Below are positions 19,532 through 29,700 of a stretch of 64,000 nt of DNA, piece after piece. The position numbers were made by a program, and so were the translations under genes. Each line of letters starts with the position of its first letter. The first letter of the stretch is position 1. Source of the DNA: Planctomycetota bacterium (lineage in GTDB: Bacteria; Planctomycetota; Planctomycetia; Pirellulales; Pirellulaceae); assembly GCA_014381825.1 (NCBI GenBank), contig JACNKX010000058.1, positions 172,162 through 236,161 on the forward strand. Reading direction: 5' to 3'. The notes below the pieces were generated by a model. That model did no database searches, was not told where the DNA came from, and saw nothing but the letters and a program-made list of their open reading frames with translations.

Positions 19532-20926
19532 ATGAACAGGCTCGTTTCGTCTTCCAATACGATCCGCCCGATGCTGGCGCTGGCATTGCCTGTTTTGGCC
19601 GAAGAGTCGTTAACGCTGCTGGTCGGCTATACGGACTGGTGGCTAGCCGGGCATTTTCTCGCCGGGACTGAATACAAAGCCGCGATGGGATTGATGTCCT
19701 ATGTGTTATGGCTGATCCCGAGTACGTTTGCGGTCGTGGCGATCGGTGCGACGGCGTTGATCGCGAGATTCGTTGGGGCCGGTGACCGCGAAGACGCAAG
19801 ACGCGTCGGCCATCAGGCGATACTGCTCGGTGCAGCGCTAGCGATCCTTGTCGTGCTGGCCGTACTTGTCGGCGGCCGATCGCTGGTGCAGGTGATGCAA
19901 CTTGAGGGGCGAGCCGCTGAGCTGGCGGTTCGATACATTTGGATCCTTACGCCAGTGATCCCGGCGATCATGATCGAACAGATCGGAGTCGCCTGCCTTC
20001 GCGGAGCAGGCGACACGGTAAGTGGCTTTGCCGCCAAGTCGATCGTCAACGTTGTTAACGTCGTCGTGAGTACGCTGTTGGTCTTGGGCCCTGGCTTCGT
20101 TCCAAATCTCGGCTGGGAGGGACTGGCCATCGGAACTGCTTGCGGCCACGGACTCGGAGGACTCTTGGTGCTGGGTCTACTGTTGCGAGGTCGAGCCGGA
20201 TTGCGACTGGAGTTGCGAGGCATGCGGCCCGACCCCGAGTTGATTCGACGGCTATGGCGGATCGGAATGCCTGGCGGTGTGGATGTGTTGGCTGTTGTTT
20301 GTTGCCACTTCACTTATGTCTCGATTATCAACAGCTTGGGTGTGGCTGCAGCGGCAGCTCACGGTTTGGGAATCCAGATCGAAGCCCTTGCATACATGTC
20401 ATGTTATGCCTTTCATGTGGCAGCCTCGACGATGACTGGCCAATTGTTGGGTGCAGGCGATTCCAAGCGCGCGTCGCGAAGTGCGATTGAAGCTTGTGTG
20501 GTCGCTTGCGCTCTGCTCACCGGTGCGGCTCTCTTGTTTTACTTCGCTGGCGGGTGGCTGGCTGGATTTTTCACGGGTGACATTCACGATCCAACCGCGT
20601 TGGCAACAGGAAAGCTTCTCAAGATCGTCGCCTTCTCAACCCCTCCGCTCGCGCTGGTGATGGTGCTGACCGGTGCCTTGCGAGGCGCTGGTGACACGCG
20701 TTGGCCGCTGGTCGTTACGTTCGTCGGTCTGATCGGACTGCGCCTTCCGCTAGCCTGTTTGTTCGCATGGGAGTCGTTTCAGATTCCTGGACTGGACATC
20801 ACGGTGACTGGGTTTGGCCTTGGCGTTGCTGGAGCGTGGTGGGCGATGGTGATCGATGTCGTACTGCGCAGCATCCTGCTAGTTGCAAGATTCTGGCAAG
20901 GGAGCTGGAAAGAGATGAAGGTGTAA
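19532..20926 (+). CDS. MATE family efflux transporter
   Basis: An inner-membrane multidrug/organic-cation antiporter of 464 residues with about 12 helices in two similar halves. Repeated halves are visible as GAGDREDARRVGHQA in the first and GAGDSKRASRSAIEA in the second, the typical MATE loop after helix 3 and helix 9. A further pair is LRGAGDTVSGF / LRGAGDTRWPL. It starts 18 bases after the epimerase gene, so it may be in the same transcript, which would fit export of a metabolite. The substrate is not predictable. Confidence 0.93.
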   Translation: MNRLVSSSNTIRPMLALALPVLAEESLTLLVGYTDWWLAGHFLAGTEYKAAMGLMSYVLWLIPSTFAVVAIGATALIARFVGAGDREDARRVGHQAILLGAALAILVVLAVLVGGRSLVQVMQLEGRAAELAVRYIWILTPVIPAIMIEQIGVACLRGAGDTVSGFAAKSIVNVVNVVVSTLLVLGPGFVPNLGWEGLAIGTACGHGLGGLLVLGLLLRGRAGLRLELRGMRPDPELIRRLWRIGMPGGVDVLAVVCCHFTYVSIINSLGVAAAAAHGLGIQIEALAYMSCYAFHVAASTMTGQLLGAGDSKRASRSAIEACVVACALLTGAALLFYFAGGWLAGFFTGDIHDPTALATGKLLKIVAFSTPPLALVMVLTGALRGAGDTRWPLVVTFVGLIGLRLPLACLFAWESFQIPGLDITVTGFGLGVAGAWWAMVIDVVLRSILLVARFWQGSWKEMKV

Positions 20927-20985
20927 CGCATCATAGTTCCATACACACGCTGATTGAGGCTTTCCCCCGAACCCGAAGTAAGAAC

Positions 20986-22719
20986 ATGCTTTTAAGAACC
21001 ATTACTCACAACCTCTTGTTGCTCTGTCTGGTCGCTTCACCAGCAGTGATCACTGCGGCGGAACTTCCAGCTCGCAAACCGATTCAAGAAGTTCGAGCGA
21101 CCGGTGGCATGGTCGTCTCAGACAGCGACATTGCCAGCCGGGTCGGGCGCGATGTATTGGCCGACGGCGGCAACGCGGTTGATGCGGCGGTTGCGACGGC
21201 GTTCGCTTTGGCAGTGACGTGGCCCGAAGCTGGTAATATCGGCGGTGGCGGGTTCATGATGATTCATCCAGGGCCAGGCAAGTCGCCTGTCTGCATCGAC
21301 TATCGCGAAGTCGCACCGCTGGCGGCGACTGAGAACATGTTTGCGAGCGACAACAGCCGTTACAAGGGTAAAGCGGTCGGCGTTCCGGGCACGGTCCGAG
21401 GACTCGCACTGGCTCACCAGCAGTTCGGCAATCTCCCGTGGAAACGGCTTGTCATGCCAGCCGCAGAACTCGCAAAAAACGGTTTTACGGTAAACGAGTG
21501 GCTAGTGTATTCGACGAAGCGCTTGTATGAAAAGGATGGTGTTCAAGAGGACGAACGCTACGCGGAACTGCGAAGAGTATACGGCCGTCCAGACGGTCTT
21601 GATTGGCAGGAAGGCGATACGATGGTGTTGCCGGATCTTGCCAGGACGCTGCGGTTGATCGCGGAAAAAGGAGCTGACGCATTTTATCGAGGCAAGATTG
21701 CCGACCAACTTGTCGCTGAGATGCAACAAGATAACGGTATCATCACGAGAGACGACCTCGCTGCTTACCAAGCAAAAGTGCGCGAACCGATTCGCGGAAC
21801 TTATCGTGGTTACGAGTTCTTCGGTCCACCGCCACCGTGTTCTGGTGGAATCTGCGTCGTCCAGGCACTGAACATTCTCGAACCGTTCGAGCTACGCGAG
21901 CATCCTCGCTACAGCAGTCGCAACATGCATCTAATCACCGAGGCGATGCGCCGCGTCTTCTGTGATCGTGCCAAACATCTCGCCGACCAGGACTTTGTCG
22001 ATATCCCGCCGCGCCTGACGACCAAACGTTACGCGGAGAAGCTGGCCAGCCAGATCGACCTGGATCGAGCGACAAAGAGTGAAGCTCTCGCGCCGGAGAT
22101 CGTACTTGCCCCAGAGAGCCCCGACACGACTCACTTCTCCGTCATTGATCGTCACGGAATGGCCGTGAGCAACACCTACACACTCGAAGCAAGTTGGGGA
22201 TCTCGAATCGTCGTCACCGGTGCCGGCTTTCTGCTGAATAACGAGATGGGAGACTTCAATTGGCAACGTGGCTATACGAATCGAGCCGGACGCATTGGAA
22301 CGATTCCGAATCTGATCGAGCCTGGAAAACGAATGCTCAGTTCGCAATCACCGTTCATTGTGACCAACGACGGCAAACCCTTTTTGCTGACTGGCAGCCC
22401 CGGCGGTCGGACGATTATCAACACGGTTATAGGCAATTTGCTAAACGTGCTTGAGTTCAAGATGACGCTTACCGAAGCGATCGATGCTCCACGAATGCAT
22501 CACCAATGGTTCCCGGACGAGCTACGCTTCGAAGGCACCGAGTCCGACGAACACGTCGCTGCCCTCGAACAACTTCGAACCCGAGGCCACACCGTCAAGC
22601 ATCGCGATCGCCAAGGAAGTGCGCATTCGATCCAGGTTGATCAAGAGACAGGCCAGTTCATCGGCGTCGCCGATTGGCGTCGCGGAGGCGCAGCGATGGG
22701 TTGGTCTTTCGACAACTAG
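20986..22719 (+). CDS. ggt: Gamma-glutamyltransferase
   Basis: A periplasmic gamma-glutamyl hydrolase/transferase for glutathione and gamma-glutamyl peptides. It is made as a precursor that cleaves itself before the nucleophile Thr382 in PDTTHFSV. The large-subunit motif GGNAVDAAVATAFAL (near residue 65) and the small-subunit motif GSPGGRTIINTV are present. The ATG at 20986 starts a signal peptide (MLLRTITHNLLLLCLVASPAVITAA). The longer frame from 20701 runs inside the transporter gene. It follows that gene by 60 bases. Placed next to glutamate-type D-amino-acid genes, it could supply glutamate, but that link is inference. Confidence 0.94.
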   Translation: MLLRTITHNLLLLCLVASPAVITAAELPARKPIQEVRATGGMVVSDSDIASRVGRDVLADGGNAVDAAVATAFALAVTWPEAGNIGGGGFMMIHPGPGKSPVCIDYREVAPLAATENMFASDNSRYKGKAVGVPGTVRGLALAHQQFGNLPWKRLVMPAAELAKNGFTVNEWLVYSTKRLYEKDGVQEDERYAELRRVYGRPDGLDWQEGDTMVLPDLARTLRLIAEKGADAFYRGKIADQLVAEMQQDNGIITRDDLAAYQAKVREPIRGTYRGYEFFGPPPPCSGGICVVQALNILEPFELREHPRYSSRNMHLITEAMRRVFCDRAKHLADQDFVDIPPRLTTKRYAEKLASQIDLDRATKSEALAPEIVLAPESPDTTHFSVIDRHGMAVSNTYTLEASWGSRIVVTGAGFLLNNEMGDFNWQRGYTNRAGRIGTIPNLIEPGKRMLSSQSPFIVTNDGKPFLLTGSPGGRTIINTVIGNLLNVLEFKMTLTEAIDAPRMHHQWFPDELRFEGTESDEHVAALEQLRTRGHTVKHRDRQGSAHSIQVDQETGQFIGVADWRRGGAAMGWSFDN

Positions 22720-22753
22720 CTGACGGGAGTTTTCCCAACAACGCTCAGCGCAC

Positions 22754-22791
22754 AAAAAAGGACAGGAACGATCGAGCGACCGGACCTGCCC
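22754..22791 (-). terminator. Intrinsic terminator downstream of the response regulator gene
   Basis: Read on the minus strand, GGGCAGG (22791-22785) pairs with CCTGTCC (22766-22760) as a 7-bp stem with one G-U pair, followed at once by six T (22759-22754). It lies about 180 bases beyond the stop of the minus-strand response regulator, and the convergent gene on the other side is ggt. Confidence 0.65.
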
Positions 22792-22974
22792 TACACGGGG
22801 GTGAGATGCTTCTATTTCCAAGGTGTTTTATCTTCCCGTTGCATCTGTAGTCTACGTGGATTCTCCAATTAGCACGTTAGAAAAACTCTGCCCAGTCCCT
22901 AAGAATGGCGGAGTTGCCGTTGAGCTTGACGGTTGTGCCGATTTGACAGCCAAGAGCGTGCGACGCGAGGCCAT

Positions 22975-23430
22975 TCAATCGATGGCGGGAAGAATCACAT
23001 CGTTCAGCCAGAATCGCTTGAGTTGCTTGACGACTTCCAAGAACTTATCGACGTTGACGGGTTTCGAGATGAACGCGTCGACGTGCAGCAGCTGGCATTT
23101 CACGCGATCTTCCTCGTCATCTGACGCGGTCATGACGACGACCGGGATCTCTTTCAGCGAGTAATCCGCGCGAAGTTCGTCAAGGACTTCTGTGCCGGAT
23201 TTCTTCGGCAACATGAGATCTAGGAGGATCAAGTCAGGACGTGGTGCGCGAGCGAATCGTCCTTCTTGACGCACAAATTCCAACGCCTCTTCACCGTCGC
23301 GGATCAGCGTTAGGCGGTGCTGCGTCAACCCTTCCTTGAGCGAAGCGATTGTTACGCGAGCGTCGAGCAATCCGTCTTCGACGAGCAGGATTTCCATCGG
23401 GCGACCGATAACTTGATCTTGCGTGTTCAT
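22975..23430 (-). CDS. Single-domain response regulator (Rcp1-like REC)
   Basis: A CheY-type receiver alone. Acidic residues are in LLVEDG, the phospho-acceptor is Asp71 in LILLDLMLP, the switch Thr is in VVVMTAS and the conserved Lys is in FISKPVN. The insertion and end are like the Rcp1/DNA-free regulators that pair with hybrid or phytochrome-type kinases. It has no output domain, so it must act through protein contacts. It is followed by a terminator. A hemerythrin-like gene lies upstream in the same direction, 150 bases away. No kinase partner is adjacent. Length is 151 residues. Confidence 0.93.
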   Translation of the reverse strand: MNTQDQVIGRPMEILLVEDGLLDARVTIASLKEGLTQHRLTLIRDGEEALEFVRQEGRFARAPRPDLILLDLMLPKKSGTEVLDELRADYSLKEIPVVVMTASDDEEDRVKCQLLHVDAFISKPVNVDKFLEVVKQLKRFWLNDVILPAID

Positions 23431-23583
23431 GACGGGATCCTCTGGCAGGTATCGAGCAGCTGTTCATTCTATTGTAGACGAACACAGGATGAACTATAGG
23501 CCCAATTCATTGATCGGTGGTGGTTCGTCTCCTTTAGTAACCCGACGCCAATTCGTAACAATCCTTGGCGATCCGACGACCTG

Positions 23584-24066
23584 TTAGTCACCAACACCGA
23601 TGTCTTCACCGTATTCCTGCATGATCAGCTCGTTTTCCAACGATTCGTGTCGCTTTAGTCGCTGGTCAAATAATTGAAACTGCGAGACGGCTTTCAATAC
23701 GGCCCCGATAAGGAAGCCGGGCTGAGTTAATAGCTCGGAAGCGTCACTGAGATCGACGATCATTAAATACAATTCGTGATGTTCGGCGCGCAGTGCGTTG
23801 GCTTGTCGACACAGTCGCGGCGCGACGTCGATCGGATCTTCGAAGTACCCGTAGGCTTCCTCAAGTGCGAAGTGCAACGCCAAGTCATCACGAAGCGCTT
23901 CGACTAAACCCAAGAAACGACGTGGTGCCGAATCAATGGTGGCCGGCGAGTCGCACATTCGGCGAACGTCCGCCAATAACCGCCAGAGATCTTGATTGAC
24001 CTCTTTGATTTCTTGAAGAAAAGCCGCGTTTACAGTGACCGTTCTGGTCGCGGTTGCGGTGGCCAT
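23584..24066 (-). CDS. Hemerythrin-like HHE domain protein
   Basis: A 160-residue all-helical cytoplasmic protein with histidine/glutamate pairs spaced as in the HHE cation-binding domain: LALHFALEEAYGYF, RAEHHELYL and KRHESLENELIMQEY. Such domains bind a di-iron centre for oxygen or NO sensing or storage. It starts at ATG 24066 after GGAGG, with a low-complexity MATATATRTV beginning. The in-frame extension to 24252 has no signal and crosses the ribosome site, so it was not used. It may sense oxygen for nearby electron transport genes, but no evidence ties it to them. Confidence 0.7.
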   Translation of the reverse strand: MATATATRTVTVNAAFLQEIKEVNQDLWRLLADVRRMCDSPATIDSAPRRFLGLVEALRDDLALHFALEEAYGYFEDPIDVAPRLCRQANALRAEHHELYLMIVDLSDASELLTQPGFLIGAVLKAVSQFQLFDQRLKRHESLENELIMQEYGEDIGVGD

Positions 24067-24523
24067 ACCATCCTCCTTTCCCCGTCGCCGGCAAGTCGGC
24101 CCGACGAACGGAACTCGACAGTAAATCATCTCCCAACGATGACCGCCGCCTGCGGAACATCGAAAGGTTCCTGACGCGTGGTTGGCAAGTCTCCTGATCG
24201 AGCAGAACGCTCGCGAATATGGAGTCAACGAGACCGCTAACCAACAGGCCAAGCTATGTGATCACTCACGCTCCGTCAAGCTTTTTTCGCAGTAGATAGT
24301 CGCGAGATTTGTCGCAGGGCTGTTTTGGGACTTGCCTAGTTGGATCGCGCCGCCTTGATACGTGATAGGATATGTAAATTCAATTGAACACATCGTTTAA
24401 CGGCAAGCCGAAGGCGACCGTGTTTCGAGCCGCGTAGTCGCCTTCGGCTTGGCGTTAAACGACTGATTGGTAACGATTTATACACCGAGTGCCGGGTACT
24501 CAGTCTGTAAGTGAAGCATCAAA
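24067..24523. other. Intergenic region with a long palindrome
   Basis: No gene is seen. The region separates divergent genes (hemerythrin-like and amidase) and should carry both promoters. It contains the palindrome listed at 24394-24461. No clear sigma70 pair was identified. Confidence 0.6.
24394..24461. repeat. Long palindrome with CGTTTAAC ends (element A)
   Basis: Arms 24394-24418 and 24437-24461 match over 25 bases with one mismatch. The outer ends read CGTTTAAC / GTTAAACG. The 18-base loop contains TCGAGCCGC. The second palindrome at 49563-49628 has the same outer ends (with one base change) and the same TCGAGCCGC loop, but an unrelated stem. The two copies therefore appear to belong to one family. 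Confidence 0.85.
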
Positions 24524-25948
24524 ATGCATGATGAACTTTGTTTCTTATCAGCGACTGAACTTTCAAGTCGCATCGCAAATCGTGAGCTAGCAGCTCGTGA
24601 AGTGCTGGAGGTCCATCTCGCTCAGATCGAGCGAGTGAATCCGACGGTCAACGCGATTGTGACATTGCTGCCCGATCAGGCCATGGAGTGGGCGAGAGAG
24701 GCCGACGAGCGAATGGCTCGCGGCGACGAGCTAGGCCCGTTGCACGGCTTGCCAATCGCTCACAAAGACCTCGTTTGCACAAAGGACATTCGCACGACGT
24801 TCGGGTCGCCGATCTACGAAGACTTTGTGCCCGAGCAAGATGATCTAATTATCGAACGCTTGCGGCAGGCCGGAGCGATTACGATCGGCAAGACAAACAC
24901 GCCCGAGTTCGGCGCGGGGTCGCAGACGTTCAACAAAGTCTTCGGCGCGACATTGAATCCCTACGACACCACAAAGACATGCGGAGGTAGCAGCGGTGGC
25001 GCGGCCGTTGCTTTGGCTTGCGGGATGATTCCAATCGCCGATGGCAGCGACACGGGTGGGTCGTTGCGCAACCCGGCGAACTTCTGTAACGTCGTTGGGT
25101 TTCGGCCTTCGCCAGGACGAGTCCCCACGTGGCCGAAGGAGATGGGTTGGTTTCCCATCTCGGTTCAAGGTCCAATGGCTCGGTCGGTCGAAGACATTGC
25201 GCTCATGCTCACGGCAATCGCTGGTCCGGATACAAGATCCCCGATCGCGATCGAACGGCCAGCGAGCCGGTTCGCGGAGTCGCTTGAGCGAAATTTCAAA
25301 GGCGTGCGGATCGCGTGGAGTCGAGACTTTGGCGAGTTGCCAGTTGATCCGGCAGTGACTGCTGCCATCGACTCACAACGTTCCATCTTCGAGTCGATCG
25401 GCTGTGTCATTGAGGATGGTCAGCCGAGTTTCGCTGGTGCTGACGAAGCGTTCAAAGTTCTCCGGGCATTGGCATTTGAATCGAAGTTCACACCGCTGCT
25501 CGAAGAGCATCGTGATAAGATCAAAGATACGATCATTTGGAACGTCGAGGCTGGCCAACAGCAAACCGGACCCCAAGTCGCGCGCGCTGAAGTGCTGCGG
25601 ACGCAGCTCTATCATCGCGTGCGAAAGTTTATGGAAACGTACAAGTTCCTGATCCTTCCCGTCAGCCAAGTCCCGCCATTTGACGTCACGCAGCCGTACA
25701 TCACGGAAATCAACGGTGTCGAGATGGGTACGTACATCGACTGGATGAAGTCCTGCTATTACATCTCGGCGACTGGGCTGCCAGCTATCTCGGTCCCATG
25801 TGGATTCACTCCAGACGGCCTACCAGTTGGTGTTCAAATCGTGGGGCGTCACCAAGACGACTTCGGCGTTCTACAGCTGGCGTACGCGTTCCAAGAAGCC
25901 ACGGGCACGAGTAAGCGAACACCGTCGATTGCTCGTGCAGCCCGATGA
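24524..25948 (+). CDS. Amidase signature family enzyme
   Basis: An amide hydrolase with the Ser-cisSer-Lys triad: Lys81 in AHKDL, the GGSSGGAA stretch (residues 154-161) with the cis-Ser, and nucleophile Ser180 in GSDTGGSLR. Length 474 is normal. No signal peptide is seen, so it acts in the cytoplasm. The family covers many substrates, including GatA-type transamidases, but there is no GatB/GatC neighbour, so a catabolic amidase is more likely. It stands alone, convergent with the next gene. Confidence 0.92.
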   Translation: MHDELCFLSATELSSRIANRELAAREVLEVHLAQIERVNPTVNAIVTLLPDQAMEWAREADERMARGDELGPLHGLPIAHKDLVCTKDIRTTFGSPIYEDFVPEQDDLIIERLRQAGAITIGKTNTPEFGAGSQTFNKVFGATLNPYDTTKTCGGSSGGAAVALACGMIPIADGSDTGGSLRNPANFCNVVGFRPSPGRVPTWPKEMGWFPISVQGPMARSVEDIALMLTAIAGPDTRSPIAIERPASRFAESLERNFKGVRIAWSRDFGELPVDPAVTAAIDSQRSIFESIGCVIEDGQPSFAGADEAFKVLRALAFESKFTPLLEEHRDKIKDTIIWNVEAGQQQTGPQVARAEVLRTQLYHRVRKFMETYKFLILPVSQVPPFDVTQPYITEINGVEMGTYIDWMKSCYYISATGLPAISVPCGFTPDGLPVGVQIVGRHQDDFGVLQLAYAFQEATGTSKRTPSIARAAR

Positions 25949-25988
25949 CCGCAAGAGCGCAGGCTCATCGTGCGACGGTCCGATGGTC

Positions 25989-26738
25989 TCATTCGGGCTT
26001 CTTAAACTCTTTGTCATCAACCGTGGCCGGATACGTCACCTTTTGAGGATTCGATTCGACGAACTTCTTTCCAGCTCGGTAAATGGTCATCTTGATTGGT
26101 GATTTGATGCCTTCGAATTTGCCGTACTCGTGAAAGATCGTCTCGTCATCAACTGCTTGAAATTCCAATTCGGCTGGGCGCGTCTTGTACTTGGTCTTTT
26201 TGATCAAACCTGTCTTGTTGGAGAACCACATCGTTAGGGTTGGCATGCCAGCGTGATCGACGCTTACGGCGGCGCACTCTTCGTCCTCGATTGTTTCTGT
26301 ACCAGCAAGGCTTAACTTGAAGTTGTCGTTCGGCTTTTGAAGTGGAATCAAAGACATGGCATAGGCAATGTAATTGCCTTCCTTAGCCGCATCTAACGCA
26401 GCGCCAGTCGAATCGATGGTCATTCCGCCAAAGGAACCCCAAGCCTTGTCTCCATCGGTCACCATCACAAATTGGCCAATAATCTCCATGCGATATCGAT
26501 TTGTGTCGCCAATCGACATGACATATCGACCGGTATAAGGCAGTCCCTCGCCCATGCCGTAATACACACCCGCATCATCCGTGATCGAGTTCTTCGTCTT
26601 CGCGAGAGCGTTGTTCCCGCACGTTGCTTTAATCGCGCGATCGATCAGCTTTTGAGCCTTTGCGGCGTCGTCTGCGCGAGCGGCAGGAAGGATGGCGATG
26701 AATGTGATCAGCAGAAGGACGGGTATCGCAATTCGCAT
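25989..26738 (-). CDS. Secreted protein, LolA/outer-membrane-lipoprotein-carrier-like fold (tentative)
   Basis: A signal peptide (MRIAIPVLLLITFIAILPAARA) followed by about 227 residues rich in beta strand (RYRMEIIGQFVMVTDGDKAWGSFGG-like pattern). This resembles the lipoprotein-sorting or DUF4292-like fold of secreted planctomycete proteins, though I do not recognise a specific family. It starts 9 bases after the 1265-residue heme protein ends and shares its strand, so it may be cotranscribed with it. Function unknown. Confidence 0.8.
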   Translation of the reverse strand: MRIAIPVLLLITFIAILPAARADDAAKAQKLIDRAIKATCGNNALAKTKNSITDDAGVYYGMGEGLPYTGRYVMSIGDTNRYRMEIIGQFVMVTDGDKAWGSFGGMTIDSTGAALDAAKEGNYIAYAMSLIPLQKPNDNFKLSLAGTETIEDEECAAVSVDHAGMPTLTMWFSNKTGLIKKTKYKTRPAELEFQAVDDETIFHEYGKFEGIKSPIKMTIYRAGKKFVESNPQKVTYPATVDDKEFKKPE

Positions 26739-26747
26739 GGCAATCTC

Positions 26748-29700
26748 TCAATCGTGTTTGTGTTGATGTTGCAGATGTGCGGGTAGTTTATAGCCACCTG
26801 ATTCAAGAAACGCGAGCAAATTCTGAATCTCTTCAGCCGTCAAGACGTTCGCCATTCCAGGTGGCATCGCGGAGATCTTGGAAGTGATCTTCTCGTCGAT
26901 ATCCCTCTTACGCACTTTGGTGATCCCGGTTGGAATCAACAGATTCGTGATGACGTGATAGTTTGACGCGTCCTCTTTGGCGATGACACCCGAAACGAGT
27001 TTGCCGTTCGCCAGAAGGAATTGATACGTCTGATACTCCTTGTTGATTTCGCTGGAAGGTTCGAGGATCTGCTTCAGTAGCTTGTCGCCCTTCAGTCGCT
27101 TTGCGACGTCAGTCAGATCGGGTCCGAGTTTGATACCGTGACCAGCGACAACGTGGCATTGATTGCAACGTGCTTTCTCGAAGGCTTGCATGCCTCGCAT
27201 GATCGATTGTTCGTCGTGTTCGGTCTTGAGTTCGGCAAAGTCGGCCAGCGTCCATTCCTTCACGATGCTTGGCTTACGCGCCGCGAGCATGGCTTCGACA
27301 TCAGCCAGATCTTTCGCGACGACCATATCGCCTTTCATCACGACCCAGTGACCTGGAAACGTGCAGACGAACGGATAGATGCCAGGATCCGTGGGAGCTT
27401 GGAACCGTAAGACATGAACTTGAGTCTTTCGCGTCGGGCCGATCATGGGAGAAGCCTCGATGATCAGCGAACGCTTTTCTTCGGGAATGAAGTCTGAGTT
27501 GGCGTTCTTCGGATCCTTGGCCATGGCGTTGGCGGCCATGCCGACTTCTTCTAGTGCTCCCGGTTGGACAATCAGCAAGTTGTGATTGGTCGCGTCGGGA
27601 TTCGAGAACACGATCTTAACGGGTTGACCGGGCGTCACAGCGAATTGGCTGACCGTGTAGCGCATTCGTTCTGGCATGCAACCAATGCGGACCACTTTCA
27701 AGTTCTTTTGCGTGTCATACTCGGCCTGCACAGCGCTCGGCGTTGGTTCTTTTAGAACCTGCGTACGGCTAGCCCGTTTCAGTTGCTTCGCGACATCGAA
27801 AGCCGGATCGTTTTCCCAATGGCGGCGCAGTGCCTCGGAACGCAGCGAGCAAGTGATGGCATAAGTTAAGTGCTGATCATGCGGGCGAAGGAAGACATCG
27901 AGGGCAGCCTCAAGTGCGTCGCGAGTGCCGATGTAGCTCGCCGCGATCACTCCTTCCATCCGCACGATGCCACTTGAATCGTTGACGGACGTCCGCAGCA
28001 GTTCAACGGCGTCCGGCATCTGTGGGTGCCAGTAACGAAGCTGCTGCGTCGCGGCTGCGCGAGCATGATGATTGTCGCATTCCAAAACCTCGCGCAGCAA
28101 ATCTGAGTTTACGGCGTTCACGTTGCGGTATCCCCAGATCGCTTCCATTTGATGGTGGCGAAAGCGAGGGTCCGAAGCATCGAGGCTCGCGACCCAATCG
28201 TCGAGTGCGTGTTTCACCGTGGTTGCATCGCGCTCACGCAGTTCGCGCTTCGCCCAGTACCGGTAGCGATACTCGTCCCGTTTCAGGAGATCCAACAACT
28301 CGCGAATCGAAGCGCCCGCGATACGGGGCGGATCTTCGAGCGGTCTGTCTTTTGCCGTGATGCGCCAGATGCGGCCTGAATGACGATCGCGTCGTTCGTC
28401 TCTGAGCGAGTATTGCGCATGACCCTTTACCGGGTTGTACCAATCGCACACATACATCGCGCCGCGCGGTCCATAACGAAGATCCACCGGGATGAAACTT
28501 AAGTTCGTCGAGAAGATCAAGTCACTGACGTACTCTTCGTTGAAGCCAAAGTCGGTCTCGACCCACTTGTGAATCTCGACGCGATTCGTTGGTTTGTAGC
28601 GAACCTTGATGAACCCACCTTGCAACTCTTCGGGAAACGTCTTGAAGTCGACAAACTCCTGTCCACAAGTTCCTGAATACGCCTGCAGACCGACCGGCTT
28701 CGGATGCTGTTGTGGGTAGGGCGGGTCCAGCGAGTGAAAGGCAGCGGCATAGATCGGATGGCTCGCGACGTGTTGACCCCAATCATCGAAGGTGACACCC
28801 CAGGGATTCGTGCTGTGATACGTTCCGAAACTTGTCAGTCGCTGCGAACGCGGTTCAAAGCGGAACCAGCCGCTGTTCTGTTGACGCACCGGGCCATAAG
28901 GCGTTTCGACTTGCGAGTGGTGAAAGATCGATTCTCGAAAGATTAAGTCTCCGTCGGGCGTCCAAGCAAAATCGTGCAGTGAATGGTGCGAGTCCTCGGT
29001 CCCGAAACCGGTCAACACACGACGGCGCAGATCCGCTTTCCCGTCACCATCGGTGTCTTTCAAAAAGGTCAGGTCGGGTTGTTCGGAAACGTAGACGCCC
29101 CCATCGCCGAACTCGAAGGACAAGGGAATGTGAAGCCCCTCGGCGAATACGGTCGACTTGTCCGCTTTCCCGTCGCCATCGACATCTTCGAGGATCACGA
29201 TCTTGTCGTCAGGCTCATTGCCGGGATAAACGTGCGGATACGTCGTCGAGCAACTGACCCACAACCGCCCTGCCGAATCCCATCGCATCTGAATCGGAGC
29301 TGCAATGTCAGGAAACTCTTCCTCGCCGGCAAACAGGTTCACGTCGAACCTTGGATCGATCTTGAACGCCTTCAGCTCTTCTGCCGCACTTATCCACTCG
29401 TTGGCTCCGCGACTCTCCTGCGTTGGGGGCAACGGCGGCACATTCGAGTCGTCGATCTCGGTCGATGTGGATTTTCCCTGAGCGATCTGCCAGATTCTGG
29501 CGTCGCGATTCTCAGCCATGATCTCGAAGTTTCGCATCGCTGGAAGGAAATCGAGATAGCCGTAGCTTTTGTTGCGATCGCCCGTGTAATAAAACGTGTT
29601 GACCGGTCGATAGCGGCGGTTGTATTGACGGTTCTTATCGATAACGACTTGGCGAATCAGCTCATTCGTCTTGGGCGCCGGTTGGCCGATCGCGCCCCGG

